From NCBI RefSeq assembly GCF_000147815.2, contig NC_015957.1, forward strand, positions 9,424,001 through 9,488,000: a stretch of DNA of 64,000 nt, in the 5' to 3' direction. This stretch comes from Streptomyces violaceusniger Tu 4113 (GTDB lineage: Bacteria; Actinomycetota; Actinomycetes; Streptomycetales; Streptomycetaceae). The notes beneath the pieces were generated by a model, which ran no database searches, was not told where the DNA came from, and worked only from the letters and a program-made list of their open reading frames with translations. Position 1 is the first letter of the stretch. Every line of letters begins with the position of its first letter. This document shows positions 57,465-64,000 of this stretch, one piece after another. The position numbers were made by a program, and so were the translations under genes.

Positions 57465-59414
57465 GTGAAGTACCGACCGAGTCGCCGCACCCGTCGCTTC
57501 GGGATCGGTGCGGCGGCAATCACCGTGCTGGCCGGGATGAACGGCCCGGCTCTCTACCGTTTCAGCTCGGACAAGTACCACACGTACACAATCAACCGAC
57601 CGGAGTACAAGGCGGAGAACGGCCACTGGGATGTGGTCGACGTCCCCGAGCAATACCGGATCAATACGATCCACGCCGCCCTGCTGCATACGGGCAAGGT
57701 GCTGCTGGTGGCCGGCTCCGGGAACAACGCCAAGAACTTCGCCGCCAAATCCTTCCGCAGCGTCCTGTGGGATCCGGAGAAGAACACCTTCACCAACATT
57801 CCGACCCCCAAGGACCTCTTCTGCTCCGGGCACTCCCAGCTCCCGGACGGAAAGCTGCTGGTGGCGGGCGGCACCCAGCGCTACGAGAAGCTCAAGGGCG
57901 ATGTCGAGAAGGCGGGCGGACTGATGTTCGTCCACAACGAGGACCCCGACAAGCCCAGGACCTTCCCCGCCGGGACCCGCTTCACCGGGAAGGAGAGCGG
58001 CAAGACCTTCGTCTCCAAGGACCCGCTTCTGGTTCCGCGCGCGACGAAGAAGAAGAACCCCAAGACCAAGAAGGTCACGGTCGGCGCGAGCACGGCGCGG
58101 GTCTATGTGGAGGCGCTGCGCAAGGGCAGAAAACACCAGACCGGCACCGAGGACAATTACCGGATCGCCGGACTGAAGGGCAAGGACCGGCGGAACTTCT
58201 ACGGCATCGCGCAGAAGCTGTCGTTCGACAAGAAGGACTTCCAGGGCATCAAGCAGGCGTATGAGTTCGACCCGGTGGCCGAGCGGTACATCCCGGTCGA
58301 TCCGATGAACGAGGCCCGCTGGTACCCGACCCTGACCGGCCTCCAGGACGGCAAGGTGCTCGCGGTCTCCGGGCTGGACGAGATCGGCCAGGTGGTCCCG
58401 GGGAAGAGCGAGATCTACGACCCCAAGGCCAAGAAGTGGAAGTACCTGCCCAAGAAGCGCTTCTTCCCGACGTATCCCGCGCTGTTCCTGACCGGCAAGG
58501 GCCGGATCTTCTACACCGGCTCGAATGCCGGATACGGCCCGGACGACAAGGGACGCACCCCCGGCATCTGGGATCTGAAGAGCAATCGGTTCGACGTGGT
58601 GCCGGGCATCAGCGACCCGGACGCCCTGGAGACCTCGATGTCCGTGCTGCTGCCGCCCGCACAGGACCAGCGGTACATGGTGCTGGGCGGGGGCGGGGTC
58701 GGCGAGGACACCAAGTCCACGGCCAAGACCCGGATCGTCGATCTGCGTGCCGATAAGCCGCGCTTCAAAAACGGCCCGGAGCTGTATGCGAAGGTGCGCT
58801 ATCCGAGCAGTGTGATCCTGCCCGATGACACCATCCTGACCACCAACGGCTCGGGCGACTACCGGGGCCGCGGCGACACCAATGTGCTCAAGGCCGAGCT
58901 CTACACCCCGAAGACCAACACCGCGCATTCGGTGGCCGATCCGCTGGTGGGCCGCAACTACCACTCGGGGGCGCTGCTCCTGCCGGACGGCCGGGTCATG
59001 ACCTTCGGCTCGGACTCGCTCTTCGGCGACAAGGCCAACACCAAGCCGGGTGAGTTCCAGCAGCAGATCGACCTCTACACCCCGCCGTATCTCTTCCGCG
59101 ACTCCCGTCCGAAGCTCACCGACACCGCGCCCAGGACGGTCAAGCCGGGCGCGAAGACCACCTACCGGACCGCGCACGCATCGGCGATCACCAAGATGCG
59201 GCTGATCCGGCCCGGGTCCTTCACCCATGTGACCAATGTCGAGCAGCGGTCGATCGCGCTCGACTTCACGCGGACGAAGGACGGGGTGACGGTGACGCTG
59301 CCGAAGGACGCGTCAGTGATGCCGCCGGGGTGGTACATGCTCAACGCGGTGGACGACCAGGGCACACCGTCGAAGGCGGTGTGGGTGAAGGTGCCGGCGC
59401 CCAAGAAGAAGTAA
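57465..59414 (+). CDS. glxA: GlxA, galactose-oxidase-like mono-copper radical oxidase
   Basis: A 649-residue radical copper oxidase. An N-terminal membrane anchor (about residues 12-30) is followed by a Kelch-like propeller and a C-terminal DUF1929 domain. Active-site features are LFCSGHSQL (Cys of the Tyr-Cys cofactor), GYGPDDKGRTPGIWD, and RNYHSGALLLPDGRV with Tyr and His ligands. In Streptomyces GlxA works with CslA in making a glycan at hyphal tips and is needed for morphology. GTG 57465 is the start. cslA is missing upstream; an IS lies there instead. Confidence 0.92.
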   Translation: MKYRPSRRTRRFGIGAAAITVLAGMNGPALYRFSSDKYHTYTINRPEYKAENGHWDVVDVPEQYRINTIHAALLHTGKVLLVAGSGNNAKNFAAKSFRSVLWDPEKNTFTNIPTPKDLFCSGHSQLPDGKLLVAGGTQRYEKLKGDVEKAGGLMFVHNEDPDKPRTFPAGTRFTGKESGKTFVSKDPLLVPRATKKKNPKTKKVTVGASTARVYVEALRKGRKHQTGTEDNYRIAGLKGKDRRNFYGIAQKLSFDKKDFQGIKQAYEFDPVAERYIPVDPMNEARWYPTLTGLQDGKVLAVSGLDEIGQVVPGKSEIYDPKAKKWKYLPKKRFFPTYPALFLTGKGRIFYTGSNAGYGPDDKGRTPGIWDLKSNRFDVVPGISDPDALETSMSVLLPPAQDQRYMVLGGGGVGEDTKSTAKTRIVDLRADKPRFKNGPELYAKVRYPSSVILPDDTILTTNGSGDYRGRGDTNVLKAELYTPKTNTAHSVADPLVGRNYHSGALLLPDGRVMTFGSDSLFGDKANTKPGEFQQQIDLYTPPYLFRDSRPKLTDTAPRTVKPGAKTTYRTAHASAITKMRLIRPGSFTHVTNVEQRSIALDFTRTKDGVTVTLPKDASVMPPGWYMLNAVDDQGTPSKAVWVKVPAPKKK

Positions 59415-59446
59415 CAGCCGCCGGCTGTCCTCACCGTCTGACCGAC

Positions 59447-60511
59447 CTAGCTGTCCTTACGGTTGGCGTTACGGGCGAGATCGAGCGCGTACCGGGGCCA
59501 CCACCGACCTGCGGTGGGACCGCCCTTGCAGGTGCCGTCCGACTCGCCCGGACGCTTGATCCACAGATAGGCGTCGACCAGCTTGTCCCCGGTGTCGGTG
59601 GTCGGCCGCTCGCCCAGCGCCCGGCCCCTCGGATTGCACCACGCCTGCGGGTCGTCCTTACCGGGGGCCGGGCCATTGCCGTTACGGCTGGTGTCGATCA
59701 CGAAGGGCTTGCCGCCGGTCAGCACGGACAGCCTCTTGCCGTACGCCCTGTTCTCCTGGGTCGTCTGGTAGTTGGAGGTGTTCAGCGCGAAGCCGTCGGC
59801 CTTACGGATACCGGCCCGCTTGAGCGGCTCGACCATCCGCCGCGGGTCCTTGATCCAGTGGGGGTTTCCGGCGTCCAGATAGACCTTGGTGCGCGGCAGC
59901 CCCTTGAGCTTGTCCACAGCGCCGGTCAGTAAGTCGTACCGCTCCTCGTGGAACTGCTTGGGTGTACAGCCGTCCACAACGTGCGGCAGCGCGTCGGGCT
60001 CAAGGATGACCGTCGCCCGCCGGTCGCCGATCCCCCGGACCGTCTTGTCCAGCCAGATGCGATAGGCGTTGCCGTCGGCGGCGCCGCCCTTGGAATACTG
60101 CCCGCAGTCGCGGTGCGGGATGTTGTAGAAGACCAGCAGCGCGTCCCGGTTCACCTGATCCGCGGCCGCGCTGAACCCCCGCGCCTGCCCCTCCGGATCG
60201 TCCACCCCGAGCCACTCCGCGACGGGCTGCTCCGCGATCTTCTGTAGCAGCCTGGCCTCCCCGCCCGCCCCCTTCTTCCGATACGCCGCCACCTGCCGCG
60301 CCGCGCTGCCATCCGGATTCACCCAGTAGGGAATCGTGGACTTGGGCCGCTGCTTCGCCTGCCCGGCGAGGGAGGCATGATCGCTGTCCCCCTTCGAGGC
60401 CCCAAAGCACCCGGAGAGCACCACACACGACAGCAGCGCCCCGGCGGCGGAGAGAGAGCGGGTACGGGTACGGGCAACGTGACGCGAGCGGCCCGTGTAA
60501 CTGCCGTACAT
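59447..60511 (-). CDS. GH6 endoglucanase-like lipoprotein (TTA codon)
   Basis: A 354-residue glycoside hydrolase family 6 protein. The signal ends CVVLSGC, a lipobox. Family blocks are LLVFYNIPHRDCGQYSKGG, TVILEPDALPHVV with the catalytic Asp, VYLDAGNPHWI, and FVIDTSRNGNGP. Residue Leu194 is TTA (59932-59930), rare in such genes. It is convergent with glxA and probably the CslZ-type enzyme of the tip-glycan locus. ATG 60511 follows GGGGGAG. Confidence 0.88.
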   Translation of the reverse strand: MYGSYTGRSRHVARTRTRSLSAAGALLSCVVLSGCFGASKGDSDHASLAGQAKQRPKSTIPYWVNPDGSAARQVAAYRKKGAGGEARLLQKIAEQPVAEWLGVDDPEGQARGFSAAADQVNRDALLVFYNIPHRDCGQYSKGGAADGNAYRIWLDKTVRGIGDRRATVILEPDALPHVVDGCTPKQFHEERYDLLTGAVDKLKGLPRTKVYLDAGNPHWIKDPRRMVEPLKRAGIRKADGFALNTSNYQTTQENRAYGKRLSVLTGGKPFVIDTSRNGNGPAPGKDDPQAWCNPRGRALGERPTTDTGDKLVDAYLWIKRPGESDGTCKGGPTAGRWWPRYALDLARNANRKDS

Positions 60512-60659
60512 CCACTCCCCCTTGGGTGCACGCTCCGGGGAACAGGCGGTGATCCCCCGGCGGGACAAGACCGGTCGAATCAATCCTTACACACCGCCCC
60601 GAACCACCGGGGGCTCATCCACAACCCACCCGGTTTTTCGCCCGTACGCCATGACGCGA

Positions 60660-61085
60660 TGCGCTCCGCGGCAGGGGGGCGGGGTCCGGGCGGGGCAGGG
60701 GCGGAGCCCGGCGCGGGGGTGCCGGGCTCCGCCCCGGGCAGGGTCCGGGGCCCAACCCCGAGCGGGGGGTGCGGGGCACAGCCCCAAGCAGGAGTACGGG
60801 GCACAGCCCCAACCAGGGCCCGGGGCCCAACCCCGAGCAGGCGTGCGGGGCACCGCCCCGAACGGGATCCGGGAAGCAATCCCGAGCCGGGATGCAGGAG
60901 GCGGAGCCCCAAGCAGGGTCCGGGGGAGCCCCAAGCAGGGTCCGGGGGAGAGCCCCCAAGCAGGGGCCGGGGCACAGGGCGGGGACGCAGCCCCGAGCGG
61001 GGGGCGGGGGCGCAGCCCAGCGGGGTCCGGGGCGGAGCCCCGAGTGGGGGCCGGGGCGCAGCCCCCTGGTTTCGGGGAGGGGCGG
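60660..61085. repeat. G-rich minisatellite of GGGGC...GCCCC units
   Basis: More than a dozen imperfect units of 22-28 bp, each like GGGGCACAGCCCCAAGCAGG. G is strongly favoured on the plus strand, with many runs of four or more. Each unit can form a small hairpin, and the strand could form G-quadruplexes. Open frames across it in all phases are artefacts of the repeat. It lies between the GH6 and sortase genes. Confidence 0.85.
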
Positions 61086-61130
61086 GGTGGGGGCTTTGCC
61101 TGCCGCAGGCGACCACCGCAACCGCACCGC

Positions 61131-61859
61131 CTAGTGCGCATTGCGGCTCCCGGCCGACACACTGTGGGCGGAGCCCGTCGTGCCGGTCAGGTAGGCCGAG
61201 ACGACGACGTTCGCCGTATACGTCCGCGTCGCGCGGTTGAACTTCCCTCCGCAGGTGATCAGCCGCAGCTCCGCACGGTCATGGGACCGCGACCCGTACA
61301 CCCGTCGCGCGTCGAAGTGCTTCTCCGGCACCACCTCGACGTCCTCGACCGTGAACTCCGCCGTCGTACCGTCCGATCGCGCGACCCGTACCCGCTCCCC
61401 CCGCTTGAGGTCGCTCAGCCCGTGGAAGACCGCCGGTTTGCTCTTCGTGTCCAGGTGACCGACCAGCAGCGCGGCGCCCGGGGAGCCGGGCTCGGGGCCG
61501 GCGCGGTACCAGCCGACCGTGCCGGGGCGGCTGACGGACGGGGGCTTCACGGCTCCGTCGCGGTCGAGGCCGCTGGCGACGATGGGGGCGCGGACCCCCG
61601 CCGCCTCGATCACGACCCGCTTCGGCCTGGCGGACGCCAGCGGCGCGTGCGCCGGGGGCAGTGGATGGGCGGGCGGGCGGCCGACCGCGGCCACGTCCCC
61701 GGTCATCGGCGCCGGACCGCCCGTTCCCTCCGTGGTGTCCCGGCCCCACATCCACAAGCCGAGCAGCAGCGCCACCCAGGCCACCCCCGTGGCCAGCCGT
61801 CCGAGGCCGGAGAAGCGATTTCCGTCCACGTTCCCATCCATCTCGGTATCCATGTCCAT
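61131..61859 (-). CDS. Class F sortase
   Basis: A 242-residue membrane-anchored sortase. One helix (VAWVALLLGLWMWG) anchors it; the catalytic set is His in ALLVGHLDT, Cys in LRLITCGG and Arg in RATRTYTANVVVSA. Class F sortases join surface proteins to the wall or to pili. The start is ATG 61859, five bases after the stop of the secreted partner gene. Confidence 0.9.
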   Translation of the reverse strand: MDMDTEMDGNVDGNRFSGLGRLATGVAWVALLLGLWMWGRDTTEGTGGPAPMTGDVAAVGRPPAHPLPPAHAPLASARPKRVVIEAAGVRAPIVASGLDRDGAVKPPSVSRPGTVGWYRAGPEPGSPGAALLVGHLDTKSKPAVFHGLSDLKRGERVRVARSDGTTAEFTVEDVEVVPEKHFDARRVYGSRSHDRAELRLITCGGKFNRATRTYTANVVVSAYLTGTTGSAHSVSAGSRNAH

Positions 61860-61864
61860 GGCGA

Positions 61865-62449
61865 TCAGCCCGCCGTACGGGAGGGATGACGGCGGCGGTG
61901 GACCGCGAGGCCGCCGACGGCCAGGGCCGTACCGCCCGAGAGCACCAGGCCGTACGCCTCCGCACCGCCGATGTCATCGCGTGCCCGGGTCTCATCGGGC
62001 GCGGTGCCGCCTCCGCCCGCGCGGACGGGGGCGACGGGCGAGGGCGGGCGTTCCACGGCGAGGGAGACCCCGCCCATGGCGCCCATGCCGCCCTTACCGT
62101 CGTCACGGCCCTCAGGGTCCTCGCGTACGAGGCCGTCCGCGCAGTCCACGGTGACCCGGTGCGCCCCCTTGGTCGCCGTCGAGCGGATCGTCGCCTCGCT
62201 GAAGAGCGCGTCCCCCTCGGGCGTCAGCTCCGCGTCGTCCACGAATACCGGTGACGAGGCCGTGGCCTCCCGGTCAGGGCAGCCGAAGGCCCAGACCTCG
62301 ACCTCGGCCCCGGGGGCAAGGGCGTGCGGACTGATCCGGATCGTGGTGGTGGCGGAGTGGCGCTGGTCGGCGAGGGCCGGAGCAGCGGCCGTCATCGCCG
62401 CGACGGCGGCGCATGCTGCGGTACAGAGAGTGAGTGCGACGATGCGCAT
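61865..62449 (-). CDS. Secreted membrane-anchored protein paired with the sortase
   Basis: A 194-residue protein with a signal peptide (ending APALA). An immunoglobulin-like or C2-like sandwich follows (ISPHALAPGAEVEVWAFGCPD, VTVDCADGLV). A C-terminal hydrophobic helix (GLVLSGGTALAVGGLAV) and HRRRH tail anchor it. Two Cys may form a disulfide. Such proteins are regularly encoded next to class F sortases. RBS GGGAGG precedes ATG 62449. No LPXTG-like motif is visible. Confidence 0.75.
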   Translation of the reverse strand: MRIVALTLCTAACAAVAAMTAAAPALADQRHSATTTIRISPHALAPGAEVEVWAFGCPDREATASSPVFVDDAELTPEGDALFSEATIRSTATKGAHRVTVDCADGLVREDPEGRDDGKGGMGAMGGVSLAVERPPSPVAPVRAGGGGTAPDETRARDDIGGAEAYGLVLSGGTALAVGGLAVHRRRHPSRTAG

Positions 62450-62536
62450 GGTGAGAACCTCCCGATACCAAGAGGCTCACGCGCCCGGCAGGGGCCCGCA
62501 TCCGCTGCGGGCGCCTACTGCGCCATCCGGGGCACA

Positions 62537-62605
62537 GGGGGCACCGGAGGGTCGGGCAGGGGGCACCGGCGGGTCGGGCAGGGGTCACCGGCCGGTCGGG
62601 CAGGG
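62537..62605. repeat. Three tandem 23-bp repeats
   Basis: Units like GGGGGCACCGG(A/C)GGGTCGG start at 62537, 62560 and 62583. They fill the gap between the HAD gene's 3' end and the secreted protein's 5' side. Confidence 0.6.
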
Positions 62606-62620
62606 GCGGCCCTCGGCGGG

Positions 62621-63403
62621 TCAGGCGATGCGTTCCACGAGGTCAGCGATGGAGTCGACGACCGTGGACGGGCGGTACGGGTACCGGTCCACCTCTGCTG
62701 CCTTGGTCACCCCGGTGAGCACCAGGAAGGTCTCCATACCGGCCTCGAGCCCGGCCCGGACATCCGTGTCCATCCGGTCGCCGATCATCGCGCTGGTCTC
62801 GGAGTGGGCACCGATCGCGTTCAGCCCGGAGCGCATCATCAGCGGATTGGGCTTGCCGACGAAGTACGGCTTCTGGCCGGTGGCCTTGGTGATCAGCGCG
62901 GCCACGGAACCGGTGGCGGGCAGCGCACCCTCCGCGGAGGGCCCGATCTCATCGGGGTTCGTGGCGATGAACCGCGCACCGTCGTTGATCAGCCGGATGG
63001 CCTTGGTGAGCGCCTCGAAGCTGTACGTACGGGTCTCGCCGAGCACCACGTAGTCCGGCTCGACATCCGTAAGGACGTAGCCGATGTCGTGCAGCGCGGT
63101 GGTCAGCCCCGCCTCCCCGATCACATACGCGGTGCCGCCGGGGCGCTGCTCGTCCAGGAACTGGGCGCTGGCCAGCGCCGACGTCCAGATGTTGGCCACC
63201 GGGACGTCCAGCCCGATCCGGGACAGCCGGGCGTGGAGGTCGCGCGGGGTGTAGATGGAGTTGTTGGTGAGCACCAGGAAGGGCGTGCCTGACTCGCGCA
63301 GCCGCTTGACGAAGGCATCGGCACCTGGCACCGGTATGCCCTCGTGCATCAGGACACCGTCCATGTCGGTGAGCCATGACTCGATCGGCTTGCGCTCTGC
63401 CAC
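62621..63403 (-). CDS. HAD-superfamily class IIA phosphatase (NagD-like)
   Basis: A 260-residue HAD hydrolase. Motif I is LTDMDGVLMHEG (nucleophile Asp and following Asp), motif II FLVLTNNS, motif III Lys in VGKPNPLMM and motif IV IGDRMDTDVRAG. The large C2B cap between motifs II and III is that of NagD/PNPase-like phosphatases of sugar phosphates or nucleotides. The start is GTG 63403. It stands alone; its substrate is unknown. Confidence 0.88.
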   Translation of the reverse strand: MAERKPIESWLTDMDGVLMHEGIPVPGADAFVKRLRESGTPFLVLTNNSIYTPRDLHARLSRIGLDVPVANIWTSALASAQFLDEQRPGGTAYVIGEAGLTTALHDIGYVLTDVEPDYVVLGETRTYSFEALTKAIRLINDGARFIATNPDEIGPSAEGALPATGSVAALITKATGQKPYFVGKPNPLMMRSGLNAIGAHSETSAMIGDRMDTDVRAGLEAGMETFLVLTGVTKAAEVDRYPYRPSTVVDSIADLVERIA

Positions 63404-63614
63404 TGGTTGCTCTCCACTCGGAATCGACCTTTGGCGACGACCTCAGCCTAACCGGGGAAAGTCCTGGGGAGTCCGCCCCGTGTCCGGGAGCACAATGCGT
63501 TCGCCGTCCGTTCGCGCCCCGTCCCAGCGCGACAGATCCGCACAGGTGTCTGATCCTGAGGGAGGGGCGGATTCCGCCCCTCCCTGGAACGAGCCGGACC
63601 GTAAGGAGGCCGCG

Positions 63615-63803
63615 ATGGGCATGATGGACAAGCTCAAGGGCGCGATCAGCAAGAACCCCGACAAAGCTCGGAAGGGCACTCGCAAGGGGGCCGAGGCCGC
63701 TGACAAGAAGACGGGCGGCAAGTACTCGGAGCAGATCCAGTCCGGCTCGGACAAGGTCGACGACGAGCTGCGCCGCCGGGGCGAGGGGCCCCGGGGCCAG
63801 TAG
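63615..63803 (+). CDS. MT0933-like small protein (antitoxin family)
   Basis: A 62-residue Lys-rich protein, starting MGMMDKLKGAISKNPDKARKG and ending in DELRRRGEGPRGQ, a pattern of the MT0933-like family annotated as antitoxins. TAAGGAGG lies at ideal distance from ATG 63615. No toxin gene is next to it, so the name antitoxin is doubtful. Confidence 0.8.
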   Translation: MGMMDKLKGAISKNPDKARKGTRKGAEAADKKTGGKYSEQIQSGSDKVDDELRRRGEGPRGQ

Positions 63804-63827
63804 CTCGAAATCGGGAACATCGGGGCT

Positions 63828-64000
63828 TCAGGTCCCCGAGCGCCGGGACTTCACCACGAGGACGGTGCCACAGGCCACGAGCGCGGCGCTGATGACGCCG
63901 AGCCCCGCGAGCAGGGCGGTGTGACGGCCCGTCGCGGCGAGTTCGGGCATCCGCTCGCGCTCGTGGCCGCCGTCCTGCTGCTCGTGACGTCCGTCGGCGC
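63828..64000 (-). CDS. LAXTG-type surface protein, 3' end only
   Basis: The window holds only the C-terminal 57 residues. They show MPELAATGRHTALLAGLGV, followed by a hydrophobic helix to VVKSRRSGT and the stop at 63828-63830. LAATG plus helix plus Arg-Arg is a sorting signal of the LAXTG type recognised by class E sortases. The upstream part is His/Asp/Glu/Gln-rich (HEQQDGGHERER). The mature domain is outside. Confidence 0.75.
   Translation of the reverse strand, partial: ADGRHEQQDGGHERERMPELAATGRHTALLAGLGVISAALVACGTVLVVKSRRSGT

Noticed and set aside
58150..58165. TTA codon in glxA
   Set aside because: The triplet spans two codons (AAT TAC).
60660..61085. CRISPR array
   Set aside because: Units follow each other without spacers of constant length, vary in sequence, and no cas gene is present.
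60580..61162. Several overlapping proline- and arginine-rich open frames
   Set aside because: They are by-products of the G-rich tandem repeat in all phases, with no ribosome site or family match.
63615..63803. Toxin-antitoxin system
   Set aside because: The small protein is antitoxin-like in annotation only; no toxin gene is adjacent.

Overview
The window is a piece of a Streptomyces-type (high-GC actinomycete) chromosome. The signs are very GC-rich DNA, many GTG/TTG starts, 1-4 nt translational overlaps, rare TTA codons, DUF397/DUF5753 regulator pairs, a GlxA copper oxidase and class F sortase genes. No rRNA, CRISPR array, integrase or replication origin was seen.

Layout. 0-1.65 kb: end of an efe-type iron uptake operon (efeO, 5' part of efeB). 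1.8-11.2 kb: a catabolic/uptake island with two maleate-isomerase-like enzymes, a 2-hydroxyacid dehydrogenase, an amidase, a DUF3830 protein, an EhuBCDA-type ABC importer and an IclR regulator. 11.36 kb: tRNA-Lys(CTT). 12.6-42.4 kb: a biosynthetic gene cluster. It holds a phosphopantetheinyl transferase, a biotin carboxylase/BCCP alpha subunit flanked by two paralogous alpha/beta hydrolases, and a long minus-strand operon (about 17.5-32.1 kb) of dissociated fatty-acid/polyketide enzymes. These are a ketoreductase, two hotdog dehydratases, two ACPs, a malonyl transferase, six ketosynthase-family proteins, a FabI-like reductase, a double-hotdog protein and, unexpectedly, three DsrE/TusBCD-type sulfur-relay proteins. 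Next come a regulator and a divergent EmrB/QacA-type exporter, a zinc alcohol dehydrogenase, a luciferase-like oxidoreductase, another MFS protein, a solute-binding protein with a permease but no ATPase, and two more paralogous regulators. A second identical tRNA-Lys lies at 45.7 kb, so the cluster sits between two direct tRNA copies.

42.8-64 kb: two copies of a module made of an RsbW-like ATPase, an XRE/DUF5753 regulator and a DUF397 protein; an AA10 lytic polysaccharide monooxygenase; a PadR regulator with candidate operators near a TMEM175-like channel; a cell-wall-related cluster (frameshifted DUF1906 protein, small membrane protein, M15-like protein without zinc ligands); a DUF642 protein; a FadR-type regulator whose stop codon carries an IS5-family insertion; glxA and a GH6 enzyme without cslA; a class F sortase with a secreted partner; a HAD phosphatase; a small MT0933-like protein; and the C-terminus of an LAXTG-anchored surface protein.

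How it works together. The carboxylase alpha subunit, malonyl transferase, phosphopantetheinyl transferase and two ACPs would feed two coupled ketosynthase/chain-length-factor-like pairs plus single ketosynthases. Reductase, dehydratases and FabI-like protein would set the reduction level. The divergent exporter would remove the product. In-frame TTA codons in two regulators and the exporter suggest bldA-dependent timing. The product is not identifiable from sequence; the sulfur-relay trio makes a sulfur-containing product possible.
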